Assembly: GCA_030681895.1 (NCBI GenBank)
Contig: JAUXRI010000225.1
Location: 1-64,000, forward strand
Length of the DNA stretch: 64,000 bases
From: Myxococcales bacterium
GTDB lineage: Bacteria; Myxococcota; Myxococcia; Myxococcales; Myxococcaceae
Direction: 5' to 3'
Under the pieces are notes generated by a model. That model did no database searches, had not been told where the DNA came from, and saw only the letters and a list, made by a program, of their open reading frames with translations. Within the stretch, counting starts at the first letter, position 1, and each line of letters opens with the position of its first letter. A program made the translations under genes and the position numbers. Positions 25,249 through 35,700 of the stretch are shown piece after piece.

Positions 25249-26166
25249 ATGTTCGCAGTTCACGCGCTCTGTGCGCTCGTCTCGCTTGGAGCGGCTCCGG
25301 CACCTGCCGCGGCCGATGACGCCACTCGCGCGAAGGAGATCTTCAAGGCCGCGCAGAAGCTCTACAAAGAAGCGCGTTACGCCGACGCCATCGCCAGGTT
25401 CGAAGAGGCGTACGTGCTCAAGCCGAGCCCCGTCATCATCTACAACATCGGCAAGTGCCACGAGCAGCTCGGCGACGTGCCGAAGGCGATGCGCTCGTAC
25501 CGCGACTACCTGCGGCTCGCTCCCGACGCGAAGGACAAGGACACGGTCGGCGACGCCATCGCCAACCTCGAGCGCCGGCTGAAGGAGAAGGGCCTGCAGC
25601 AGTTGCTGGTGTTCGCCGACCCGCCCGCTGCGATCGTCGAGGTCGACGGCAAGCTCCTGGGCAACTCGCCTGCGTCCATCGAGCTCACCGCCGGGAACCA
25701 CAAGCTGACCGTGAAGGCCGAGGGCTACGAGACGACCGAGCGCTCGTTCGTGATGCAGACCGCGCGGGCGATCGAGATGACCATCAACCTGCGCAAGCTC
25801 GAGAGCACGCCGCCGCTCGACGCTCCGAAGAAGGAGGACCCGAAGCCGGTCGCGCTCACGCCGACGAATCCCACCACCACCACGGGCACCCCTGGCGTCA
25901 CGAAGACCGCGGAGCCCGAGAAGAAGCGTGGCCGGGTGTGGACGTGGGTGGCTGGTGGGCTGGCGGTCGCGAGCGCAGGGGCCGGGGTCGGCCTGGGCGT
26001 CGCCGCGCAGGGGACGGCCGCGAAGGTGCCCATGGCCCCCATCGGTCAGGCGCCGGCGCAAGCGCAACAGGCGCAGGGCCTCGCGATGGGCGCCAACGTT
26101 GCGTACGGTGTGGCAGGTGCCGCGGCCGTGACGGCAGTCATTCTGTTCTTCGTCGAGGGCCGCTGA
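25249..26166 (+). CDS. TPR-PEGA domain exported protein
   Basis: 305 residues with a Sec signal (VHALCALVSLGAAPAPAAA). Two TPRs follow (AQKLYKEARYADAIARFEEA, SPVIIYNIGKCHEQLGDVPK), then a PEGA domain (DPPAAIVEVDGKLLGNSP). A C-terminal Ala/Gly-rich helix (WVAGGLAVASAGAGVGLGVA) and a second one near the end could insert into a membrane. It sits 27 bases after the kinase, with AAAGGA before the ATG, and shares the PEGA module with it. The stop overlaps the next start (TGATG). It is probably an envelope adaptor of the kinase system; that role is inferred. Confidence 0.82.
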   Translation: MFAVHALCALVSLGAAPAPAAADDATRAKEIFKAAQKLYKEARYADAIARFEEAYVLKPSPVIIYNIGKCHEQLGDVPKAMRSYRDYLRLAPDAKDKDTVGDAIANLERRLKEKGLQQLLVFADPPAAIVEVDGKLLGNSPASIELTAGNHKLTVKAEGYETTERSFVMQTARAIEMTINLRKLESTPPLDAPKKEDPKPVALTPTNPTTTTGTPGVTKTAEPEKKRGRVWTWVAGGLAVASAGAGVGLGVAAQGTAAKVPMAPIGQAPAQAQQAQGLAMGANVAYGVAGAAAVTAVILFFVEGR

Positions 26167-28778
26167 TGAACACCCGCTTGAAGTCGCTTCTCATTGCGCT
26201 GGGCTCACTGAGCGCGTGCTTCGTGTCGATTCCTCCCGGAGCGCCGTGCATGACGACGGCTGACTGTCCCGAGGGGCAGGCGTGCGTCGCGAGCGTGTGT
26301 GTGGTCGGCGGGAGCGCAGGTGGCTCGGCTGCAGGAGGCTCGGCGGGTGGCGGCTCGGCTGCGGGCGGCTCGACGGCAGGTGGTTCGACCGCAGGTGGTT
26401 CGACTGCGGGTGGTTCGACTGCAGGTGGTTCGACTGCAGGTGGTTCGACCGCAGGTGGTTCGACTGCTGGCGGCTCAGCGGCCGGAGGCTCGTCGGCGGG
26501 AGGATCCGCTGCAGGTGGCGACGCAGGCGGCTCGACGGCAGGCGGCTCGACGGCGGGCGGCTCGACGGCGGGTGGCTCGACGGCAGGCGGCTCGACGGCA
26601 GGTGGCTCCGCAGGCGGCATGGTGGACACGGACCGACCCGTCGTCGTTCAGACGACACCAGTGACGGGGAGCATGTCGGTGTCGCGCGCCACGACGATTC
26701 GGTTCGTCTTCAGCGAGCCGATGAACACCGGCTCGGTCCTCTATCTCTTCAACCCGAGCATCACCTTCAGCAGCGAGGTGTGGAGCGCCGCGAACACGAC
26801 GCTCACGCTCACGCCGTCGTCGTCACTCCAGCTCTCTCAGTCGTACTCGGTGGCCGTCGCCGGTCAGGACGTCGCCGGCAACGCGATGATGCCTGCCTAC
26901 AGCTACACCTTCACCACCGAGGCCGCGGCCGACACGATGGCCCCCACCATCGTCACCACCGTCCCCGACGACGAGGCGATGAACGTGCCGGTGAACAACG
27001 GCCTGCTCCTCACCTTCAGTGAGCCGATGAACCCTGCCTCGGTGCAGGTGGCGCTCACGCCGATGGTGACGCTGACGACCGCGAGCTGGGCCAACAACAA
27101 CACCGAGCTCGCCATCGGCCCGGCCACGAGCTTCGCGGCGAGCACGATGTACGGCGCGACCATCACCGGCGCCGACGTCGCGGGCAACGCGATGACGGCC
27201 GCGACGATTCGTTTCACCACGGCCGCGCCTCCAGACATGACACCACCGAGCCTCACGAGCTCGACGCCGCCGAACGGCGCCACCGGCGTGGCGGTCGCGA
27301 CCCGGCTCTCGCTCACCTTCGGCGAGCCGATGAACACGGTCTCGGTCTCGGTCGAGGCCACGCCGGACCCGAGCCTTGGCGTGCCGACGTGGTCGAACAA
27401 CGACCGGACCGTCACCTTCAGCGCGCCGATGGCCGACTGGCCTCCCTCGGCCACCGTCACCATCGACGTCGGTGGGCGAGACCTCGCGGGCAACCCGATG
27501 ACGCTCTCGACGGTCTCGTTCACGACCGCCGCGCCACCAGACCTCACGCCGCCCACCGTCAACTCGACGTCACCTGCGACGATGTCGACGGGCGTTCCCC
27601 GCACCACCAACATCGAGTTCAACTTCAGCGAGCCGATGAACCGCGTGGCCACCGAGGCCGCGTTCTCGAGCAGCCCCACCATCGCCTGCACCTTCACCTG
27701 GAACACGGCGGGCACGTTGATGGTCTGCAACCCGAACACCGACCTCGGCGGGAGCGCGAACTACACGGTGACCCTCGGCGTCGGCGCGCGCGACCTGGCG
27801 AACATCGCCCTCGCGATGCCGAACGTCATCACCTTCACCACCGCCGCGGTGCCAGACACCACCCGGCCGACGGTGAGCTCGACCGTGCCTGCGAGCGGCG
27901 CCGTGGGCGTGCCGCGGTCGGTCATCAACTTCCCCAAGGGCTCCGAGCCGGGCTCCATCACCATCGCCTTCAGCGAGGCCATGAGTCAGGCGTCGGTGCA
28001 GGGCGCGTTCTCCATCACCAACCCCGCTGGCTTCAACGGCGGCACCTTCTCGTGGAACCGCAACACGATGACGTACACGCCTCCCGCCTTCTTTGCGTAC
28101 GGCCAGCTGGTGTTCTTTTCGATCGGCACCGGCGCCGAAGACCTCGCGGGCAACGGGCTCGCCTCGACCTACACGAGCAGCTTCCGGATTCGGCGTCGCA
28201 GCACCGCGTCGTTCTCTTCGAGCAACGGAGCGCTCGATGGCTTCCTCACGGCGAGCCCGACGTGCGGGTCGGTCACGGTGTCGTCGAGCAGCACGGTGGC
28301 CGCGGCTGGAGACAGCTCGACCAATACGGTCTACCGCGGGTACCTGTCGTTCTCGCTCGCGCCGCTCGCCTCGCTGCAGAACGTCAGCATCAGCTCGGCC
28401 ACGCTCAACACCTGGCAGTCGTACTGCAGCACCGGCAGCGTCTTCACCTCGACGTTCGGCTCGGTCATCGAGGCGCACCACGTGAACTACGGCGCGTCGC
28501 TCGAATCGACCGACTGCTCGCCGACGTACCTGGGCGCGAGGCGCTACACGCTGTCGAACTCGTCCACGTTGGGCGCTCGCTCGGTGTTGGTGACGGCCTC
28601 GGTGGCAGACGACTTCACCAACCGGGTGGCGCGTGGCAACCGGTCGCAGTTTCAGATTCGAACGGCCACCCTCGCGACCGACAACGACTCGGCCTACGAC
28701 TACTGCAGCCAGGCGACGTTCAACGCCTCGACGGCGACACAGCGGCCGTTCTTGAGCGTCACGTACGACTACGACTGA
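26166..28778 (+). CDS. Lipoprotein with Big_5 Ig-like repeats and GGSTA stalk
   Basis: 870 residues from the ATG at 26166. Lipobox LGSLSAC, a four-Cys box (APCMTTADCPEGQACV), then about 100 residues of GGSTA/GGSAA repeats. Five Ig-like modules of about 100 residues follow, each with a P-x-V-x-x-T-x-P opening and the FSEPMN motif that marks Big_5 domains (for example TIRFVFSEPMN). The C-terminal 190 residues (YRGYLSFSLAPLASLQNVSI) resemble DNRLRE/CBM96-type beta-sandwich domains seen in carbohydrate-binding or cell-wall proteins. It is likely a surface-exposed binding protein, last gene of the kinase operon. Confidence 0.85.
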   Translation: MNTRLKSLLIALGSLSACFVSIPPGAPCMTTADCPEGQACVASVCVVGGSAGGSAAGGSAGGGSAAGGSTAGGSTAGGSTAGGSTAGGSTAGGSTAGGSTAGGSAAGGSSAGGSAAGGDAGGSTAGGSTAGGSTAGGSTAGGSTAGGSAGGMVDTDRPVVVQTTPVTGSMSVSRATTIRFVFSEPMNTGSVLYLFNPSITFSSEVWSAANTTLTLTPSSSLQLSQSYSVAVAGQDVAGNAMMPAYSYTFTTEAAADTMAPTIVTTVPDDEAMNVPVNNGLLLTFSEPMNPASVQVALTPMVTLTTASWANNNTELAIGPATSFAASTMYGATITGADVAGNAMTAATIRFTTAAPPDMTPPSLTSSTPPNGATGVAVATRLSLTFGEPMNTVSVSVEATPDPSLGVPTWSNNDRTVTFSAPMADWPPSATVTIDVGGRDLAGNPMTLSTVSFTTAAPPDLTPPTVNSTSPATMSTGVPRTTNIEFNFSEPMNRVATEAAFSSSPTIACTFTWNTAGTLMVCNPNTDLGGSANYTVTLGVGARDLANIALAMPNVITFTTAAVPDTTRPTVSSTVPASGAVGVPRSVINFPKGSEPGSITIAFSEAMSQASVQGAFSITNPAGFNGGTFSWNRNTMTYTPPAFFAYGQLVFFSIGTGAEDLAGNGLASTYTSSFRIRRRSTASFSSSNGALDGFLTASPTCGSVTVSSSSTVAAAGDSSTNTVYRGYLSFSLAPLASLQNVSISSATLNTWQSYCSTGSVFTSTFGSVIEAHHVNYGASLESTDCSPTYLGARRYTLSNSSTLGARSVLVTASVADDFTNRVARGNRSQFQIRTATLATDNDSAYDYCSQATFNASTATQRPFLSVTYDYD
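26308..26619 (+). repeat. 15-base tandem repeat coding for GGSTA
   Basis: About twenty copies of a 15-base unit close to GGTGGTTCGACTGCA, with drift in third positions towards the right end (GGCGGCTCGACGGCA). It codes for the Gly/Ser-rich stalk of the Big_5 lipoprotein. There are no spacers, so it is not a CRISPR array. Confidence 0.9.
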
Positions 28779-28787
28779 GGCGCCGCT

Positions 28788-29642
28788 TCAGACTTTGTTG
28801 CCGAACAGGTCGAGCTGAGGCCCCGGGGCTGCGGCCTCGGGCTCAGAGACCACCTGCTCGACGCCGGGCTTGACGCTCGAAGGGTCGAAGAGCGAGCGCT
28901 CGAAGGTGGCGCTCACCGGCCCGTGGTCGCTGCTGCCGAACTCACGTCGCGCAGTGCATGAGGTCGCCAGCGCCGACATGGTGGGGCTCGTCAGCACGTA
29001 GTCGATGCGCCAGCCGATGTTCCGCTCGCGGTGTTCTCGCCACGGCGCCCACCAGGTGAACAGCGACTCGTCGTGCGGTGCAAAGTGCCGGCCGAGGTCG
29101 GTCAGTTGGTGCGCGAGGAGCTTCTCGAAGAGGGCGCGCTCCTGCGGCGTCTGGCCAAGGAGGCTCGGGTCGCGCTCCGAGGCGTGCACGTCGCTCGGCG
29201 TCCTGGTGACGTTCAGGTCGCCGCACAACACGAGCTCGTTGCCGCTGCGCAGCGTCTCGCCGGCCCACCGCTCCAGCTCCTTCAAGAAGGTGAGCTTCGG
29301 CGCGAGCTCTTTGCCGCCGTTGGGGACGTAGATGGAGGCGAGCCGCAGGCTGCCCAGTTCGACCACCACGAGGCGCTGCTCGAAGTCGAACGCGGGGTGC
29401 GAGAACACCGGCCGCACCGGGCAGCTCGCGCGGCGCACCAGAATCGCCACGCCCGAGTACCCCTTGTTGCCGTGCCAGTACGACCAGTAGCCCTCATGGC
29501 CGATGAGGCTCGCGGGCACCTGGTGCGCCGAGGCTTTCACCTCTTGCAGGCACACCACGTCGGGCTGCTCCTCGCGCAGGAACTCGTACACGTCGCTCTC
29601 GCGCGCGCGAACGCCGTTGATGTTCCAGGTGGAGATCTTCAC
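28788..29642 (-). CDS. xth: Exodeoxyribonuclease III
   Basis: 284 residues, slightly longer than the usual 260-270 for ExoIII. The enzyme removes nucleotides from 3' ends and cuts at abasic sites in base excision repair. All family motifs are present: MKISTWNINGVRAR with the metal-binding Asn, CLQEVKA (catalytic Glu34), GDLNVT, GWRIDYVL and the C-terminal SSDHGPV. The start ATG gives the canonical N-terminus. A 30-residue Pro/Glu-rich tail is extra. It converges with the Big_5 lipoprotein nine bases away. Housekeeping DNA repair; no link to its neighbours. Confidence 0.96.
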   Translation of the reverse strand: MKISTWNINGVRARESDVYEFLREEQPDVVCLQEVKASAHQVPASLIGHEGYWSYWHGNKGYSGVAILVRRASCPVRPVFSHPAFDFEQRLVVVELGSLRLASIYVPNGGKELAPKLTFLKELERWAGETLRSGNELVLCGDLNVTRTPSDVHASERDPSLLGQTPQERALFEKLLAHQLTDLGRHFAPHDESLFTWWAPWREHRERNIGWRIDYVLTSPTMSALATSCTARREFGSSDHGPVSATFERSLFDPSSVKPGVEQVVSEPEAAAPGPQLDLFGNKV

Positions 29643-29729
29643 GAGCCGCCGTCTTGCACCAGTTCGACGGATGTCGACAGCAGGGAAACGACGGGCTCCC
29701 GACCGGGCGAGCCCGCCGTCATGCTGGCG

Positions 29730-32700
29730 CTACTCCTTGACGGTCTCGGCGCCGACGATGAGGAACTCGACGCGCCGGTTCTGCTCGCGCCCCACGTCGG
29801 TGTCGTTCGAGCCAATCGGCTTGTCAGGCCCGAAGCCCTTCGCCGTGATGCGCGCCGCGTCGATGCCGTTCTTGATGAGCCACTGCCGCACGCTCTCAGC
29901 GCGCGCCTCGCTCAGCTTCACGTTCATCGCGCGCGCGCCACGGCCGTCGGTGTGGCCTTCGATGGAGACGCGCTCGACCTCGGGGTGGTCTTTCAGAATT
30001 CGCGAGACCTGCTCGAGCAGCGGGAAGCTCTTCGGGAGGATGACCGACTTGCCCGTCGCGAAGTTCACCTTCTCGCGAATGATGATGCGGTCCTTCGCGA
30101 TGACGACGAGCAGCTTCTTCGCCGCGGGGCATCCGGCGTTCTCTTTGACGCCCGGCTCGGTGCGGCACGCGTCGACCGGGTCCATCACGCCGTCACCGTC
30201 GGTGTCGACTTCAGGGCACCCTCGCTCGGTGAGCACGCCAGGCACCGTCGGGCACGCGTCGACCTCGTCGAGCACGCCGTCTCCATCGGCGTCGGGCACC
30301 GGGCAGCCGTCGTACTGCTTGAGGCCGACGATGGTCGGGCACTTGTCGAGGTCGTCGACGATGCCGTCCTTGTCGGAGTCGGGAACCGGGCAGCCCTGGT
30401 ACGCCTTCACGCCAGGCACCGTTGGACACGTATCCACCGAGTCGAAGATGCCGTCGCCGTCGGTGTCGACGTCGGGGCAACCGGCGCGCGACGCGAGGCC
30501 CTTGACGCGCGGGCAGGTGTCACGGCCGTTGAGCACGCCGTCTCCATCGAGGTCGAGGCCGGGGCAGGCTGCGAGCTCGTACGGCTGGCCTTCGACACAG
30601 ACGGGCTTGGGAGGCGCGGGCGCTTCAGGGACAGGCGCGAGGGCGACGCCTGCGAGCACGCGGAACGTCGGCGTTCCTGGCAGCGTGCCGAAACCCGGGC
30701 CACCCACCACGTACACCTCGAGCATCTTGAACAGTGGGTACCGAAGGCCGAGGTCGACCTCTGCGCCGATGGCGCTGCGAGTGAAGGGCACGTCGACGCG
30801 TGTCGAGAGTTCGCCGCGCAGCCCGTCGCCCATGGTGGAGAGAATGACTGCCGGCATCACCAGGCTGCCGACCTCGTCGCTCACCTTCGTCGACGCAGGG
30901 CTCAACTGTCGCGCGCCGCGAAGCAGGAACCCGACCGAGCCGCCGAGGCGCCAGAACGAGCTGAGCTTCTTGCCCACCGCCACCGACGGAATCGCCGAGA
31001 CGGTGCTGTCTTTGGTGAACGCCGCTTCGCTGCCGAGGGGAATGCCGAGCGCGAGGCCGAACGACACGTCGAGCGCGTGACCTCGGCGCTCCTGCCAGGG
31101 CGCTGCGCGTGCTGCAATCCACGGGGTGCCTGCAGCGACGCCCGAGAGCACCGGCGCGTAGCCACGGCTCGAGAGGTCGCTTCCCGACTGCGAGAGGATG
31201 ATGGGGAACTGCAGCGAGACGTCGAGCCAGTCGGTGATGGTGAAAGCGCCCAAGAGGTGCAGCCCGATGCGGTTCGACACCACGCTGCCGACGCGTTTGC
31301 CGTCTTCGATGAGCACCAGCGGGTCCTGCTGGTAGTGAAACGTCAGCGCCGCGCGGTAGCCGTACTTCGGGAGCAGGTCTGCCGACTCCACCAGCAGGCC
31401 GTGCGCGGCCGCTCCGTTGAGGCGAACGCGCTCGAGCTCGAAGCCCGGCACCGGCGACGTCGCCTGCGCGAACGCGGTCCCGGCGACCAACGACGCGACG
31501 GCGGCGCCCGTCAGCCCCGCGCGCCGAAGACGCACCGAAACGTGCGCAGCCCGGCGTCGCCAGAACGCCAACACCACCAGCGCGAGCAACCACCACGCCG
31601 GCGCGCCGCTCGTCGAAGCGCAGCCCACGCCGACGCCGCCGCCAGACAACGAGCGCTCGACGACGGTGAGGCTGGTGACGCCTGATTCGAAGGGCCCGTC
31701 TCTCACGACGACCTCGTGCCCGCCGGTGTTGAGCGGTGACTCGGGCGTACAGCTCCAGCGGCCGTCGTCAGCCGCGACCGCCGTGCAGACGACCGCGCCA
31801 TCGACGACGACGCTGATGGTGCTGTTGGGCCGGCCGGTGCCAGAGAACGAGGGACGCGGGTTGGTGGTGGTGCCGTCACCCGGGGTGATGAGGACGGGAG
31901 CCGTCGGCACCGTGAAGGGAACCGACGTCGAGGCGGGAGACGTGCCGGTGGGGTTCGTCGCAGTCGCGGTGACGGCGTGCGGGCCAGGCGCGAGCGGCGT
32001 GGTGGGCGTGCAGCTGAACTGCCCGCTGGCGTCGGCAGTCGTCGTGCAGACCGTCATGCCGTCGACCTTCACCGTCACCGTGGAGCCGGGCTCGGCGGTG
32101 CCCTTGAACTCGGGCTTCGGGCTCGTGGTGGTTCCGTTGGCCGAAGGCGAGGTGATGACTGGCGCCATCGGCGTGCCTGGCGTGACGGTGAACATCGTCG
32201 GTACCGAGGTCGCCATGCCGCCTGGCGTGACCGCGGTGACGGTCGCGGAGTGTGGGCCTTCGGAGAGCGGCGTCGTGGGCGTGCACGAGAAGCGGCCCAT
32301 CGCGTCGGCCGTCGTGGTGCAGACCGTCATGCCGTCGACCTTCACGGTCACGGTGGAGCCTGGGTCCGCGAGGCCCGTGAACGTCGGTGTGCGGTTGCTC
32401 GTCGAGCTGCCCGCGGCGGGCTGCTGAAGCACAGGCGTCGTCGGCGTGCCTGCCACGGTGAAGGGACGCGCCGGCGTCGTCATCGAGACGTTGCCCGCCG
32501 GGTCGGTCGCGCGCGCCGTCGTGGTGTGCGCTCCGGGAGCGAGCGGTTGTGTGACGGCGCAGCTCCACATGCCCTGCGCGCTCGCGACGACTTCACACAC
32601 CACCTGGCCATCGACGCGCACGGTGACGGTGCTCCCGGCCTCTGCGGTGCCGGTGATGGTGGGCGTCGAGCTCGTCACCTGGTCCAGCGTCGGGCTGGTG

Positions 32701-35700
32701 ATGGTGGGGAGCGGCGGCGCCATCGAGTCGACGGTGAAGGGCACGCCGGTCGACGACGGGCTGGTGCCAGCGCCGGTGGTCGTCGTCGCCGTGACAGTGT
32801 GTGGACCTTCGGTGAGCGGTGCCATCGGCGCGCAGACGAAGCGGCCCGACGCGTCGGCGACCGCGGTGCACACGGGCGTCATGCCGCCATCGACGAAGAC
32901 GTTCACCGTCGAGCCGGGCGTCGCCGTTCCTTCGAAGGCGGGCGTGGCGTCGCTGGTGACGGCGTTGGTGATGGGCGCGGAAATGACAGGCGCAGGCGGC
33001 GGCTGGCCGGCGGCGACCGTGAACGGCGTCGGCGTCGTGAGCGTGCTCGAGTTGCCGGCGGGGTCCGTCGCAGAGGCCGTCACGGTGTGGGCTCCGACGG
33101 TGAGCGGCGTGGAGGACGCGCAGCTCCACGCGCCCATCGCGTTCGCCGTCGCCGTGCAGACCGGCGTCATGCCGCCATCGACGAACACCTTCACCGTCGC
33201 GTTGGGCTCGCTGGTGCCGACGTAGCCGGGCGTGGTGCTGGTGGTCGCGTTCATCGCGGGCGCGGTGATGACGGGCACTGCGGGCGCGCTGGTGTCGACG
33301 GTGAACGGCGTGGTGTTCGACGGAGCGCTCGTGCCCGCGGTGGTGGTGGCCGTCGCGACGACGCTGTGCGGCCCGGTCGCGAGGGCAGGGCTGACGTCAC
33401 AGCTGAACGCGCCGGTCGCCGACGCGGTCGCAGTGCACGCGGGCGTCATCGAGCCATCGACGTAGACACGCACCTCGGAGCCGGGCGTCGCGGTGCCCGA
33501 GACGGTGGGCGTGGCGTCGTTGGTCGACGAGCCTGCGGCGGGAGCGGCGATGACGGGCGGTCCGGGCGGCGTGGCCACGACGACCGTGAAGTTTCGCACC
33601 GGCGTCGGGGCGCTCGTGTTGCCAGCAGCGTCCGTCGCGGTGGCGGTCATCGTGTGCGCGCCAGCGGTGAGCGGGCCCGGGATGACGCAGGTGTAGTTGC
33701 CGGCCGCGTTGGTGACGGCCGTGCAGGCCGGCGTCGTGGAGACATCGACGAAGACGCGCACCGTCGAGCCGGGCTCCGCCACCCCCGAGACGGTGGGAGA
33801 CGGTGACGTCGTCGAGCCTTCCGCTGGCACCGTGATGACCGGCGCTCCGGGCGCCGTCGCGTCGATGATGACGGTGCGCGGAGGAGACGAAGCCGTCATT
33901 GCGCCGTTCACCGTGCTGGCGACGAAGACGTGCGGGCCGTCGCCGAGCGCGGGCGCGACCGTGCAGGTCCAGGCGCCCATCGCGTTCGCCGTCGTGGTGC
34001 AGACCGGCGTGGTGCCGCCATCGGCGAAGACCGAGACGGGCGCGTTGGGGCCTGCGGTGCCGCTCACGTCAGGCGTCGAGTCGGTGAGCACGGCGTTCTG
34101 CGTGGGCGAGGTGATGACGGGCGTCACCGCGGTGGTGTTGGTGAGCGAGAAGGTCGCTGCCGTCGTCACGCCTGCGACTGCGGCGGTCACCTGGTACGGG
34201 CCACCCGAGGTCGCGTTGGCCGTGGCGGTCGCGCTGACTTCACCGTTCGCGCCGGTGGTCAACGTGCCGCTGATGACGGCCGACGCGCCACTCGACGGCG
34301 TCGTGAACGTGACGGTCGCGTTGGGCACGGGGTTGCCGTCGGCATCGGTGACGCGAACGACGAGCGGCGCTCCGAACGCAGAGCCTGGCGAGGTGCTCTG
34401 CGGGCTGCCGCTCACCACGGTGATGGCTGAGGCGGCGCCTGCCGTGTTCGTCAGCACGAAGGTCGCGGTGAACGCGCCGACGGTCGCGGTGACGTTGTAC
34501 GGGCCTCCGGCCACGCTGTTGGCGGTCGCGGTGAGGCTGACCTGGCCCGAGGCGTTGGTGGTGGTGCTGCCGGTGAACGCGGCCGACGCGCCAGTCGCGG
34601 GAGCCGTGAAGGTGACGACGACGCCCGGCACGGGGTTGTTGGCCGAGTCACGCACGACGATGACGAGCGGTTGCGCGAAGGCCGTTCTCACGACGGTCGT
34701 CTGCGGCGTGCCGCTGACGGTGGCGATGCTCGACGGAGCACCCGCCGTGTTGGTGAGCGTGAAGGTCGTCGGAGTCGTGACGCCGGCCGTCGAGGCCGTG
34801 ACGGAGTACGGACCTCCCACGGTCGCGTTGGCGGTCGCAGTGACTTGCGCCTGGCCTGCAGCGTTCGTGACGACAGGAGCCGAGAGCGCCGCCGAAGCGC
34901 CCGTGGCCGGGGCCGTGAACGTGACGGCGCGTCCTGCGACTGGATTTCCGAACGCGTCACGCACCACGACGATGAGCGGTGCTCCGAACGCGGCGCTGAC
35001 CGCGGCGGACTGCGGCGTTCCACTGACGACGGTGACGGACGCCGGAGCGCCCGCGGTGTTCGTCAGCACGAACGTCGCGGTGAACGCGCCGATGGTGGCA
35101 GTGACGTTGAACGGACCTCCCGCCACCGTGTTCGCGGTCGCCGTGAGGCTGACCTGACCTGCGGCGTTCGTGGTGGTGCTCCCGGTGAACGTGGCGGCCG
35201 CGCCGGTGGCAGGCGCGGTGAAGGTGACGGTCGCTCCCGAGATGGGGTTGTTGGCGGCGTCACGCACCACGACGACGAGCGGCGCACCGAAGGCCGTGTT
35301 GACGACGGTCGTCTGCGGCGTGCCGCTGACGGTCGAGATGCTCGCAGGAGCGCCCGCGGTGTTGGTGAGCGAGAAGTTCGCCGGCGCCGCGACGCCCGCC
35401 GTGGTGGCGGCAATCGTGTACGGCCCACCGGCCGTGGCGTTCGCCGTCGCGGTGACCTGCGTCTGGCCCGCGGCGTTGGTGACGGCAGGAGCGGAGAGCA
35501 CCGCCGAGGCGCCAGTGCCCGGAGGCGTGAAGGTGACGGTGCGTCCTGCGACCGGGTTTCCGAACGCGTCACGCACCACGACGATGAGCGGTGCCCCAAA
35601 CGCCACGCTGGCCGCGGCCGACTGAGGCGATCCACTGACGACGGCGACGGACGCTGGAGCGCCCGCGGTGTTCGTCAACACGAAGGTCGCGGTGAAGGCG

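Noticed and set aside
26308..26619. Regular repeats considered as a CRISPR array
   Set aside because: Units are contiguous 15-base coding repeats without spacers.
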